Assembly (NCBI RefSeq): GCF_030247605.1
Contig: NZ_JAOTSB010000029.1
Span: 1 to 37,038, forward strand
Source: Acidaminobacter sp.
Lineage (GTDB): Bacteria > Bacillota > Clostridia > Peptostreptococcales > Acidaminobacteraceae
Length of the DNA stretch: 37,038 nt
Direction: 5' to 3'
Shown: one piece after another, positions 18,205-25,553 of the stretch
Layout: each line of letters opens with the position of its first letter
Position numbering within the stretch: the stretch's first letter is position 1
Translations under genes and position numbers: made by a program
Notes under the pieces: model-generated
The model's input: the letters and a program-made list of their open reading frames with translations, nothing else
Database searches by the model: none
What the model was told of the DNA's origin: nothing

Positions 18205-18687
18205 ATGACAGGTTCTGATCACCAGACACAGGCGAACCGTGTCGCCGGCAGTGTCCTCAGACCCATGGTCCTTGCTGACGTCGACCGCGTGGCTGAGCTG
18301 GAAGTGCTCTGCTTTACAACGCCCTGGCCGCGCAGTGCCATTGAGGAAGAGTTGATTTCCAATCCCCGTGCCCATTATTTTGTCTATGAGGTTGGTGGGA
18401 AAATCGTGGGGTATTGCGGGTTCTGGCTGATTCTGGACGAGGGTCACATCACCAACCTGGCCATTGATCCGGTGGAACGGTTGAGAGGGTACGCCCAGGA
18501 CATGATCGCTCAATTTGTGCAGAAGGCCGAGGCCCTTGGTGCGGCGTCCCTGACGCTGGAAGTCCGCAGCGGCAATGCCTCCGCTATTCACGTTTACGAA
18601 AAGGCAGGCTTTGTCTCCATGGGCGTGCGAAAGGGCTATTATCTTGACAGCGGGGAAGACGCGCTGATCATGTGGAAGACCATTTGA
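18205..18687 (+). CDS. rimI: GNAT acetyltransferase, RimI (ribosomal protein S18-alanine type)
   Basis: About 160 residues. The GNAT fold shows at L-R-P-M-V-L-A-D-V-D-R-V, F-T-T-P-W-P, I-T-N-L-A-I-D-P, the acetyl-CoA loop R-L-R-G-Y-A and L-E-V-R-S-G-N-A-S-A-I-H-V-Y-E-K-A-G-F. These match RimI, which acetylates the N-terminus of S18, and related N-acetyltransferases in tsa operons. AAGGGG lies 8 nt before ATG 18205; GTG 18196 is an in-frame alternative. The substrate is inferred from family and operon position. Confidence 0.93.
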   Translation: MTGSDHQTQANRVAGSVLRPMVLADVDRVAELEVLCFTTPWPRSAIEEELISNPRAHYFVYEVGGKIVGYCGFWLILDEGHITNLAIDPVERLRGYAQDMIAQFVQKAEALGAASLTLEVRSGNASAIHVYEKAGFVSMGVRKGYYLDSGEDALIMWKTI

Positions 18688-18700
18688 TGAGGTGAGCAAG

Positions 18701-19936
18701 GTGAAACGTAAATCCGCGCTTTGGGTGCTGCTGGTGCTGGCACTCGTGATCGCCGCTATAGGATTTGTGATCTGGCGTGCGACCCGGATGGAAGACGGTG
18801 TTCTTGTCTATACAGATAAAGTCATTTCAAGCGAGGCTGCCGCTTATGTTTACGCCAGCGGTATAGTGGTTGCCGCCGAGGACCGGGATGTGTATGCAGA
18901 GGTGCCAGGCGTGGTCAAGGAGGTCGTGGTCGAACTTGGCCAGCAGGTCAGGCAAGGCGATGTTCTGGCGACCCTGGATTCCCAGGCCCTCGACCAGCAG
19001 CTGTCGGCCGCGCGCCTTCAGCTTAGCATTGCTCAGGAGACCCTGAAGCAGGCCCAAAGTGCCGGGAAACTCAATTACGATCTGCCGCTGAAGACGGCCA
19101 CGGCCGCCTATGAGGACGCGCTGAAGCTGGTCGCGGATCAGCAGGCGCTGTTCAACGCGGGCGCCATTAGCCAGTCTGAGCTGGATCAGACCAAGCGCCA
19201 GCTCGAGCGCGCTGAAACGGAAAAGCTTTCCGCAGAGCGCGGCTACAGCAGTTATGGCCAGGAAAGCACCCTGCGGATTCAGTCCCTGTCTGTCTCCTCC
19301 GCGCGCCTCGCCCTGGAGCAGCTGCAGTCACAGAAGGACAAGCTGACGCTCAAAGCCCCTGCCGATGGTGTCGTGTACGCCATCCACACCAAACCGGGGG
19401 AACTGACTGCCCAAACTCTGCCCCTGTTTTCCATTGCTTCCTCTGATCGATTGAAGGTCTCCGCGTCTATCAGCGAATACGACATTGATTCGGTGGCAGT
19501 GGGACAATCCGTTATCATCCGAAGTGATGGCTTTGCGGATCAGTACGAAGGCCAAGTGACTTACATTTCTGACGTGGCCGAAAGTCTGGTCAGCGGCCAG
19601 TCTTCCGAAACGGTCGTCAAAATAGAAGTGTCCTTCCTTGAACAGGAGACGAAATTTCGTCCGAACTACTCTGCGGCCATTGAGATCCTGACAGCTGAGA
19701 AGCCGGCGGCACTGATGGTGCCTTATGAGGCGGTCTATACAGACGCGGCGGGTGTGCGGAGGGTCTTTGTAATCGAGGAAGGCATAGCCAAAGAGCGTTT
19801 GGTGACCCTCGGCATTGAGGGGGATCTGAACGTCGAAATCATAGGCGAGGGGCTGGCTGAAGGGGACGTCGTCATCCTCAATCCGACAGAGACTCTGAAA
19901 GATGGAGATCCGGTCAAAGTGATCGAGGTGGAGTAG
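18701..19936 (+). CDS. MacA/HlyD-type periplasmic-adaptor-like efflux subunit
   Basis: About 411 residues. An N-terminal membrane anchor (about 6-27) is followed by a beta-barrel and lipoyl half-motif, a coiled-coil hairpin rich in A, Q, L and K (about 95-215), the second lipoyl half (L-K-A-P-A-D-G-V-V-Y-A-I-H-T-K-P-G-E) and a beta-barrel (V-A-V-G-Q-S-V-I-I-R-S-D-G-F). This is the membrane fusion protein architecture; in Gram-positive cells such proteins work outside the membrane with MacB-like ABC transporters. GTG 18701 is chosen because GAGGTG (18689-18694) lies 6 nt before it; GTG 18692 would sit within that site. The ATPase gene begins directly after its stop. Confidence 0.9.
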   Translation: MKRKSALWVLLVLALVIAAIGFVIWRATRMEDGVLVYTDKVISSEAAAYVYASGIVVAAEDRDVYAEVPGVVKEVVVELGQQVRQGDVLATLDSQALDQQLSAARLQLSIAQETLKQAQSAGKLNYDLPLKTATAAYEDALKLVADQQALFNAGAISQSELDQTKRQLERAETEKLSAERGYSSYGQESTLRIQSLSVSSARLALEQLQSQKDKLTLKAPADGVVYAIHTKPGELTAQTLPLFSIASSDRLKVSASISEYDIDSVAVGQSVIIRSDGFADQYEGQVTYISDVAESLVSGQSSETVVKIEVSFLEQETKFRPNYSAAIEILTAEKPAALMVPYEAVYTDAAGVRRVFVIEEGIAKERLVTLGIEGDLNVEIIGEGLAEGDVVILNPTETLKDGDPVKVIEVE

Positions 19937-20746
19937 ATGATTGACATTCAGGGACTGACTAAAATCTACGATACGGGCAGCATTCAGGTCGAAGCGCTCC
20001 GGTCGGTGGACTTTCATGTGGAGGAAGGGGATTTCGTAGCCATCATAGGGGCCTCCGGCTCCGGAAAGTCGACTTTGATGAACATTTTGGGCTGTCTCGA
20101 CCGACCGACCCGGGGACGATACGTTCTGGACGGCGTTGACGTCAGCAGCCTGAGTGACCCGCAGCTTGCAGTCATCCGGAACCAGAAGATTGGATTCGTG
20201 TTTCAATCCTTCAATCTGCTGGCCCGCGTCAATGCTATCAAAAATGTTGAGCTGCCCTTGATCTACGGCCGTGTCCATAAGGCCGAGCGCCACCAAAGAG
20301 CTATGGAGGCTCTGGACCGCGTAGGTCTTTCGGACCGAATCGATCATAAGCCCAACGAGCTCAGCGGCGGTCAAAAGCAGCGGGTCGCCATAGCCAGGGC
20401 ACTTGTGACCCAGCCGGCGATAATCCTGGCAGACGAGCCTACGGGAAATTTGGATTCTCATTCCACCGAGGAAATTATGCAGATCTTCAAGCGCCTGAAT
20501 GACGAGGGTGTCACGATGATTATAGTCACCCACGAGCATGAAATTGCGGATAATGCCAAGAGAATCGTCACCTTTAAGGATGGCGCCATTGTCACGGATG
20601 ACCGGAAAACTGGCATCAGTGAAAGGTATTGGCCGGAGGAGATGGCGGCTGGTGCGGATTCTGAAGTAGTCGTCAACTCGGCAGCAAAGGGCTCCGCTGA
20701 AGCACTCCTGGTGCCTGAAGCGCCATCCGGGGAGGTGACGCAGTGA
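19937..20746 (+). CDS. MacB-type ABC transporter ATP-binding protein
   Basis: 269 residues. Walker A is G-A-S-G-S-G-K-S-T near residues 37-45, the Q-loop is F-V-F-Q-S-F-N-L-L, the signature is L-S-G-G-Q-K-Q-R, Walker B is A-I-I-L-A-D-E-P-T-G-N-L-D, and the H-loop is V-T-H-E. This is the LolD/MacB subclass that powers extracytoplasmic tasks such as peptide, macrolide or lipoprotein export. About 40 residues after the ATPase core form an Ala/Glu-rich tail of unknown use. It starts directly after the adaptor stop and overlaps the permease by 4 nt (GTGA). Substrate unknown. Confidence 0.95.
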   Translation: MIDIQGLTKIYDTGSIQVEALRSVDFHVEEGDFVAIIGASGSGKSTLMNILGCLDRPTRGRYVLDGVDVSSLSDPQLAVIRNQKIGFVFQSFNLLARVNAIKNVELPLIYGRVHKAERHQRAMEALDRVGLSDRIDHKPNELSGGQKQRVAIARALVTQPAIILADEPTGNLDSHSTEEIMQIFKRLNDEGVTMIIVTHEHEIADNAKRIVTFKDGAIVTDDRKTGISERYWPEEMAAGADSEVVVNSAAKGSAEALLVPEAPSGEVTQ

Positions 20747-21963
20747 ACTTTGCAGAGAGCTTCAAGATTGCCCTGGACGCCATTTGGGTCAATAAGATGC
20801 GGTCGCTGCTCACTATGCTGGGGATCATCATAGGCATTTCTTCTGTCATTGCTGTGGTGGCGCTGGGAAGCGGCAGCGAAGCAGTCATAGGGCAGGAGTT
20901 TGAATCCTTTGGCGTGAACCGCTTGTTTGTGACGACGAGCTACTCGGAAGAGATAACTTCACGAGACCGTCTCAACCACGCGGATGTTGACGCTATTGAA
21001 CGCAGCTTTCCGGAGGTCATCAAAGCTATGACCATTTCCGTATCCGGAAGCGGACAAATCAAGGGGAGACAAAACCAGGATCCCATCTCTGTCAGTTTGA
21101 ACGGCGTCAACGAGCGGTATAATAGCATAGAGGACATCAAACTTCTGCACGGCAGATTCCTTGTCGAAGCTGACATCAAGGCAAAGCGCGCGGTGGCTGT
21201 CGTAGATGCAAGTCTAGCCACAGAACTCTTTGGCAGAACGGATGTCGTGGGGGAACGCCTGACCATAACCTCCCGGTCGAGTATGTCCTATATTATTGCC
21301 GGTGTTTATGAAGCGCCCATGACCTCGTTTTCCAATATTCCGGGGTTTGAAATGCCTAAAACAGTGCATGTGCCTTATACACTCCTCGAACGGCTTTACG
21401 GGATTGGAGACAGGGTGAACGGCGTTGAAATCAATCTGGTCATGGAAGCGGATCAAAAGGCAGTTGTCGAGGACATTAAGGCACTGCTGGAGAGACGCCA
21501 CGATAATATTGGCCAGGAGAAATACATGGTTTTCAGCGCGGAAGAGCAGCTGGAAACTGTGAATCGAGTCCTGGGACTCCTGACTACAGTCATTGGCGCC
21601 ATAGCGGCGATCTCACTGATAGTGGGCGGGATAGGCGTCATGAACATCATGCTGGTCTCTGTCACGGAGCGCACGCGGGAAATTGGCATCCGAAAGGCGC
21701 TCGGTGCAAAGCGCAAAGACATTCTGATGCAATTTTTGGTCGAAGCGGTGATTGTGGCACTGATAGGCGGCGTGATTGGAACGGTTTTAGGAATCGCGTT
21801 TTCCTTCGGAATAGCCTGGGTCATCAAAATTCCGCCATCCACAAGCCTTGGCACTATTCTCTTAGCCTGGCTGTTTTCGGCGGGTGTGGGCGTCTTTTTC
21901 GGAATTTATCCCGCGAACAAGGCCGCGAAGCTGGACCCTATTGAAGCGTTGAGGTATGAATGA
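20743..21963 (+). CDS. MacB/FtsX-family ABC transporter permease
   Basis: 406 residues. The family starts with a cytoplasmic helix and the first membrane segment (L-L-T-M-L-G-I-I-I-G-I-S-S-V, about 21-45). A large extracytoplasmic domain follows (about 50-275), then three membrane segments near 280-310, 330-355 and 365-390. The F-x-V-E-A-V-I-V-A-L-I-G-G-V-I-G segment and the closing P-A-N-K-A-A-K-L-D-P-I-E-A-L-R-Y-E are standard. GGGGAGGTG lies 6 nt before GTG 20743. With the preceding two genes it forms a complete tripartite-like exporter, without an outer-membrane partner as expected for a Firmicute. Confidence 0.95.
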   Translation: MNFAESFKIALDAIWVNKMRSLLTMLGIIIGISSVIAVVALGSGSEAVIGQEFESFGVNRLFVTTSYSEEITSRDRLNHADVDAIERSFPEVIKAMTISVSGSGQIKGRQNQDPISVSLNGVNERYNSIEDIKLLHGRFLVEADIKAKRAVAVVDASLATELFGRTDVVGERLTITSRSSMSYIIAGVYEAPMTSFSNIPGFEMPKTVHVPYTLLERLYGIGDRVNGVEINLVMEADQKAVVEDIKALLERRHDNIGQEKYMVFSAEEQLETVNRVLGLLTTVIGAIAAISLIVGGIGVMNIMLVSVTERTREIGIRKALGAKRKDILMQFLVEAVIVALIGGVIGTVLGIAFSFGIAWVIKIPPSTSLGTILLAWLFSAGVGVFFGIYPANKAAKLDPIEALRYE

Positions 21964-22070
21964 GGTCGGCTGTATTGGCGGCCAACCGTCGTTCAATGAA
22001 AGGACAAACGTCGCTGATGCAGGGGACTGTAAAGTCGATCACATTTGACAAATAAGCTAGGAGGGCGTCT

Positions 22071-22811
22071 ATGGAACCTCGAAATCCGAATCAAGATCTG
22101 TATGGGCTGGAGCCCATTGAACAACAGGAAAATACGCTGTCATTTTTTAAAAAGGCTGTGTCAATATTTATCAACCCCGTCCGCGCTTTTGAAGCCATTC
22201 GTCAAAAGCCAGATGTCTTTCTCCCTTACTGTGCAAGTATGCTGGTGGCGGCGCTGTTTTCGTTTGTCACTATGGGTCTCATGCAAGACTACACTTTGGA
22301 GACCATGGCAGCTTCCTATCAGCAAATGGGCATGGAAATACCGGCAGATCAGCTTCAGAGCTTTGCCAGAGTGACCATGATCTCCACAATTGTGGCCATG
22401 ATTGCGGTCAGCGTCATAGCACCCTTTGTCAAAGGCGCTATTGCTCATCTGCTCAGCCTTGCCTTTGAGGCCAAGACGACTTTTAAACGGAGTCTATCCG
22501 TGGTAGCCTACGCTTATCTGATCATGATGCTGGGCACTTTGATTCGAATACCGCTGGCGCTGATGACGAAAAATTATCTCTTCACCTTCTCGCCCGCCAT
22601 GTTTTTAGGCGATGCAGCACCAACAGATCCGCTCTTTTCTTTCCTTTCTGCATTCGATCTGTTCACGATCTGGTATCTGGCAGTGTCTGTCATAGGCTTT
22701 AAAACCGTCCACAAACTCAAGACCTGGCAGGCTGCCGTTGTTGTGCTCCTGCCGTTCGTCATGTCCCTCGTTTCTGCATTAATCCCATTCTTAACTGGTA
22801 CCGCGGTTTAG
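22071..22811 (+). CDS. Yip1-family membrane protein
   Basis: 246 residues; AGGAGGG lies 5 nt before ATG. A charged N-terminus with F-I-N-P-V-R-A-F-E-A-I-R-Q-K-P is followed by about five membrane segments (near 48-68, 103-125, 145-165, 195-215 and 220-240), the arrangement of Yip1-domain proteins. Their bacterial role is unknown; they often lie beside adaptor/ABC export genes, as here. About 107 bp separates it from the permease, with no terminator seen, so it may belong to the same transcript. Confidence 0.8.
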   Translation: MEPRNPNQDLYGLEPIEQQENTLSFFKKAVSIFINPVRAFEAIRQKPDVFLPYCASMLVAALFSFVTMGLMQDYTLETMAASYQQMGMEIPADQLQSFARVTMISTIVAMIAVSVIAPFVKGAIAHLLSLAFEAKTTFKRSLSVVAYAYLIMMLGTLIRIPLALMTKNYLFTFSPAMFLGDAAPTDPLFSFLSAFDLFTIWYLAVSVIGFKTVHKLKTWQAAVVVLLPFVMSLVSALIPFLTGTAV

Positions 22812-22927
22812 TCTTAGTGTTTAAATGGCACTTGACTAAAGACCGCAGACAGGTCCTCTGAAAGCTGCTTAAACGCGGCAGGTTAGAAGGTATGGTTATC
22901 CTTTCAGAGGCTTCAGGAGGCATAGTC

Positions 22928-23953
22928 ATGAAATCAATCTTAACGCTGGCTATTGAAACCAGCTGTGATGAAACCTCAGCTGCCGTCGTCCGAAACGGCA
23001 GAGAGGTTTTGTCCAATGTCATTTATTCTCAAATTGATCTTCACAAGCTCTACGGGGGTGTCGTCCCTGAAATCGCGTCCCGCAATCATGTCGAAAAGAT
23101 CAGCGGGATCATTGACGAAGCCCTTCGGGAAGCGGATTGCTCCTTTCAGGATCTCGATCTGATCGCGACGACTTACGGACCGGGTCTGGTCGGAGCGCTC
23201 CTGGTCGGTCTCTCGACGGCTAAAGCGCTGGCGTTCTCCCTGAACAAGCCATTGATTCCCGTCAATCACATTGAAGGTCACGTGGCTGCCAACTACATTG
23301 CCCATCCTGATTTGGAACCCCCTTTTGCGGCGCTGATCGTCTCCGGCGGGCACACCCATCTGGTCAAGGTCGTGGATTATGGACATTACCAAATCCTTGG
23401 GAAAACCCGGGATGACGCTGCCGGTGAAGCCTATGACAAAGTAGCCAGAGCGATTGGGATAGGTTATCCCGGCGGTCCTCAGATTGACCGGCTCGCCAGA
23501 CTTGGCAATGGCACAGCCATTCCCTTTACCAGAACCTATCTGGAGCAGGACAGCCTGGATTTTAGTTTCAGTGGCTTGAAATCCGCTGTACTCAGCTATC
23601 TGAATCAGATGAAGATGAAAGGCGAACCGGTTGTGGTGGAAGATGTTGCCGCCTCCTTCCAGGAAGCGGTAGTCGATGTTTTGACTGACAAAGCGGTCGC
23701 TGCAGCGTTGGCTTCAAACGTCGGAACCCTTGTACTGGCAGGCGGCGTCGCGGCAAATTCCCGACTCAGAGAAGTCCTGGACCAAAAAACCAAGGCAAAG
23801 GGCATCCGGATGCTTTATCCGCCAATTGAACTTTGTACAGACAATGCAGCCATGATTGGCTGCGCCGGTCACTATGCCTATTTAAATGGACACATTGCGG
23901 ACATGACCCTGAATGCAGTTCCTAATTTGACGCTGGATGCGCCATCATTCTGA
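22928..23953 (+). CDS. tsaD: tRNA N6-threonylcarbamoyladenosine transferase TsaD
   Basis: 341 residues. ATG 22928 is chosen because AGGAGG lies 7 nt before it; the frame opens 12 codons earlier without such a site. It has the [10 protein letters not shown] start, the metal-binding histidines in N-H-I-E-G-H, S-G-G-H-T-H-L, and [10 protein letters not shown] with C-T-D-N-A-A-M-I near the end. It transfers the threonylcarbamoyl group to tRNA A37 with TsaB and TsaE. In Bacillus it directly follows rimI; here the efflux and Yip1 genes lie between. Confidence 0.98.
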   Translation: MKSILTLAIETSCDETSAAVVRNGREVLSNVIYSQIDLHKLYGGVVPEIASRNHVEKISGIIDEALREADCSFQDLDLIATTYGPGLVGALLVGLSTAKALAFSLNKPLIPVNHIEGHVAANYIAHPDLEPPFAALIVSGGHTHLVKVVDYGHYQILGKTRDDAAGEAYDKVARAIGIGYPGGPQIDRLARLGNGTAIPFTRTYLEQDSLDFSFSGLKSAVLSYLNQMKMKGEPVVVEDVAASFQEAVVDVLTDKAVAAALASNVGTLVLAGGVAANSRLREVLDQKTKAKGIRMLYPPIELCTDNAAMIGCAGHYAYLNGHIADMTLNAVPNLTLDAPSF

Positions 23954-23971
23954 ATAACACAACAATTGAAG

Positions 23972-24000
23972 CGCGGCGCGTCTTTTGACAGCCGCGTTTT
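23972..24000 (+). terminator. tsaD terminator
   Basis: CGCGGC (23972-23977) pairs with GCCGCG (23991-23996) and four T follow. Confidence 0.6.
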
Positions 24001-24016
24001 AATGTGCGCAGAAGTC

Positions 24017-24067
24017 GATGTCAGATACCCGCTTCCTCACGAAACTCGGTGTCAGACACCGAGTTTC
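24017..24067. repeat. REP-like palindromes with GTGTCAGACACC core
   Basis: A perfect 13-bp inverted repeat around one base (24041-24053 with 24055-24067) has the centre GGTGTCAGACACC. A degenerate copy, GATGTCAGATACC, lies at 24017-24029. A related palindrome is at 28416-28427. No T-run follows, so it is not an intrinsic terminator. Confidence 0.55.
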
Positions 24068-24122
24068 ATTGTTATGTTAATACAATATAAATAACTGAAA
24101 ATTCTGAATACCACATTTTTTC

Positions 24123-24216
24123 TGTGGATGACTTTGTGGATAATGTGGAAAACTGTTAGAAACCCCTGTGAACATAGTCGTTTAACAAGGATAACCTGTG
24201 GATAGACTGTGTATGG
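24123..24216. promoter_or_regulatory. DnaA-box cluster downstream of tsaD
   Basis: All boxes point the same way (TGTGGATAA orientation): 24123-24131 TGTGGATGA (one mismatch), 24135-24143 TGTGGATAA (perfect), 24144-24152 TGTGGAAAA (fits TTWTNCACA on the other strand), 24197-24205 TGTGGATAG (one mismatch). Weaker copies lie at 24167-24175 and 24208-24216. An AT-rich stretch (24068-24120) precedes them. B. subtilis has a known DnaA-box cluster in the same gcp(tsaD)-ydiF region. I see nothing else definable from 24217 to 24420. Confidence 0.65.
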
Positions 24217-24436
24217 TGTTGATATGAATATTGGAGCGGTGCATATACATGAATAAAGTTGCGCGCCTCTATGCGCCATCAGGATTGTGTTTGCCGGCTT
24301 TCTTTTTCTCTGAATAAGAGGAATTTACAGACTTTTAACACGAAGTTCATCTGATCCTTGCACTTCAGATGTATGATCATGCTGTAGAGAAGAGTGAAAA
24401 CAAAGGGCAGAACACATGACTGCGAGGAGAGTCCAC

Positions 24437-25090
24437 ATGATCAATACACTTATTTTTGATTTTGACGGCACTATAATAGACACAAACCTGATTATTGCGA
24501 AAGGTCTTAATCTTTTTTCAAAAGCCTACAGAGGCAGCCGATTGTCACAGCACGAGCTGGAGCAGCTGACAGGCAAACCGCTGCACGACCAGATGGCAGC
24601 CCTCAATCCTGAGCGTGCGGATGAGATGACAGCGCGCTTCAGGAAGTGGTACGCCCAGCGGCACGACGCCCTGACAAAGGCATTCCAAGGGATGGATGAG
24701 CTCTTTGACGATCTGCGTCAATGCAGCTTCAAAATGGCTATAGTGACCAACAATAGCAGAGAAGGCGTCCAAATGGGACTCAAGCATCTCGGTATGCACC
24801 ATTTATTTCAAACGGTCATTACCTGTGATGACGTAAAAGAAAAGAAGCCATCGCCAGAGGGTGTCCGTTTAGCGTTGAAACGGATGAATGTCAGACCAGA
24901 GGAAGCCCTCTTTATTGGAGATAGTTCCGGCGATCTGATAGCGAGCCGCCGCGCGGGCGTCGCAAATGTACTGGTCGGCTGGACCTCGGTTAGGAGAGAA
25001 ACTCTGATGGCCCATCAGCCGGACTTTGTGATTGAGCATCCCCTCGAGCTGCTGCAGGTTGTCAGCCTGGCAGAGGAACAAATTGCGTAG
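24437..25090 (+). CDS. HAD-superfamily phosphatase (PpaX/Gph-like)
   Basis: 217 residues from ATG 24437, which follows GAGGAGA by 6 nt; the frame opens 7 codons earlier with no good site. The HAD motifs are D-F-D-G-T (motif I, two aspartates, near residues 8-12), T-N-N-S (motif II), a lysine in E-K-K-P-S-P (motif III) and I-G-D-S-S-G-D (motif IV). The cap is the small helical type. This fits phosphoglycolate or pyrophosphate phosphatases, but the substrate cannot be told from sequence. It is a single gene ending at a convergent terminator. Confidence 0.9.
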   Translation: MINTLIFDFDGTIIDTNLIIAKGLNLFSKAYRGSRLSQHELEQLTGKPLHDQMAALNPERADEMTARFRKWYAQRHDALTKAFQGMDELFDDLRQCSFKMAIVTNNSREGVQMGLKHLGMHHLFQTVITCDDVKEKKPSPEGVRLALKRMNVRPEEALFIGDSSGDLIASRRAGVANVLVGWTSVRRETLMAHQPDFVIEHPLELLQVVSLAEEQIA

Positions 25091-25112
25091 TTTTTCGTGT
25101 TCGCAACAGACA

Positions 25113-25163
25113 AAAGCATAAAGAAAAGCCTGGCTTTGGCTGCCAGGCTTTTCTTTATGCTTT
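25113..25163. terminator. bidirectional terminator between the HAD gene and acpP
   Basis: A perfect 22-bp stem (25113-25134 with 25142-25163) and a 7-nt loop, with A-rich and T-rich arms that serve both strands. Confidence 0.95.
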
Positions 25164-25170
25164 CATATAA

Positions 25171-25398
25171 TTATCTAACGTTCTCCAGGTACTCCACAAT
25201 TTGACCCACTGTTTGAAAACGCTCAGCGATATCATCCGGGATCTCAATGTCGAGCTCATCCTCAACCGCCATAATGATTTCCACTGCGTCAAGAGAATCT
25301 GCGTCCAGATCGTCTCTAAGATTTGTGTTCAGGGTGATTCTGTCTGGATCTGAAATTGCCAGCTGATCTTCAATGATACTTTTTATCATTTCAAACAT
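25171..25398 (-). CDS. acpP: acyl carrier protein
   Basis: 75 residues, acidic, with D-L-D-A-D-S-L-D-A-V-E, whose serine takes the 4'-phosphopantetheine arm. GGAGG lies 7 nt before ATG, and a clear promoter is upstream. ACP carries growing fatty acyl chains. No fab, plsX or synthase gene is near, so this is a lone acp gene, either the main one separated from its partners or an additional carrier. Confidence 0.95.
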   Translation of the reverse strand: MFEMIKSIIEDQLAISDPDRITLNTNLRDDLDADSLDAVEIIMAVEDELDIEIPDDIAERFQTVGQIVEYLENVR

Positions 25399-25454
25399 TC
25401 GGGTGCCTCCTCATACGATGGTTGGCGGACAAACCGCCCACAGATCACTATTCT

Positions 25455-25482
25455 ATTATAGCCCACAGCCTCGATTTGTCCA
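25455..25482 (-). promoter_or_regulatory. promoter of acpP
   Basis: On the minus strand: TGGACA (25482-25477), a 16-bp spacer and TATAAT (25460-25455). Confidence 0.75.
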
Positions 25483-25553
25483 GACTGGTGAGGGTTCAAT
25501 TATGCATCATTTCTGAACTGTTTTTTCACGCATCATGTGAACAGACAATCTAC

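Noticed and set aside
19328..20539. 403-codon open frame on the minus strand
   Set aside because: It lies antisense to the efflux adaptor and ATPase genes, whose products are clear. It has no ribosome binding site and no family motif.
24068..24216. Chromosomal origin (oriC)
   Set aside because: DnaA boxes and an AT-rich stretch are present, but dnaA, dnaN, rpmH or gyrase genes are absent from the surroundings. A titration cluster fits better.
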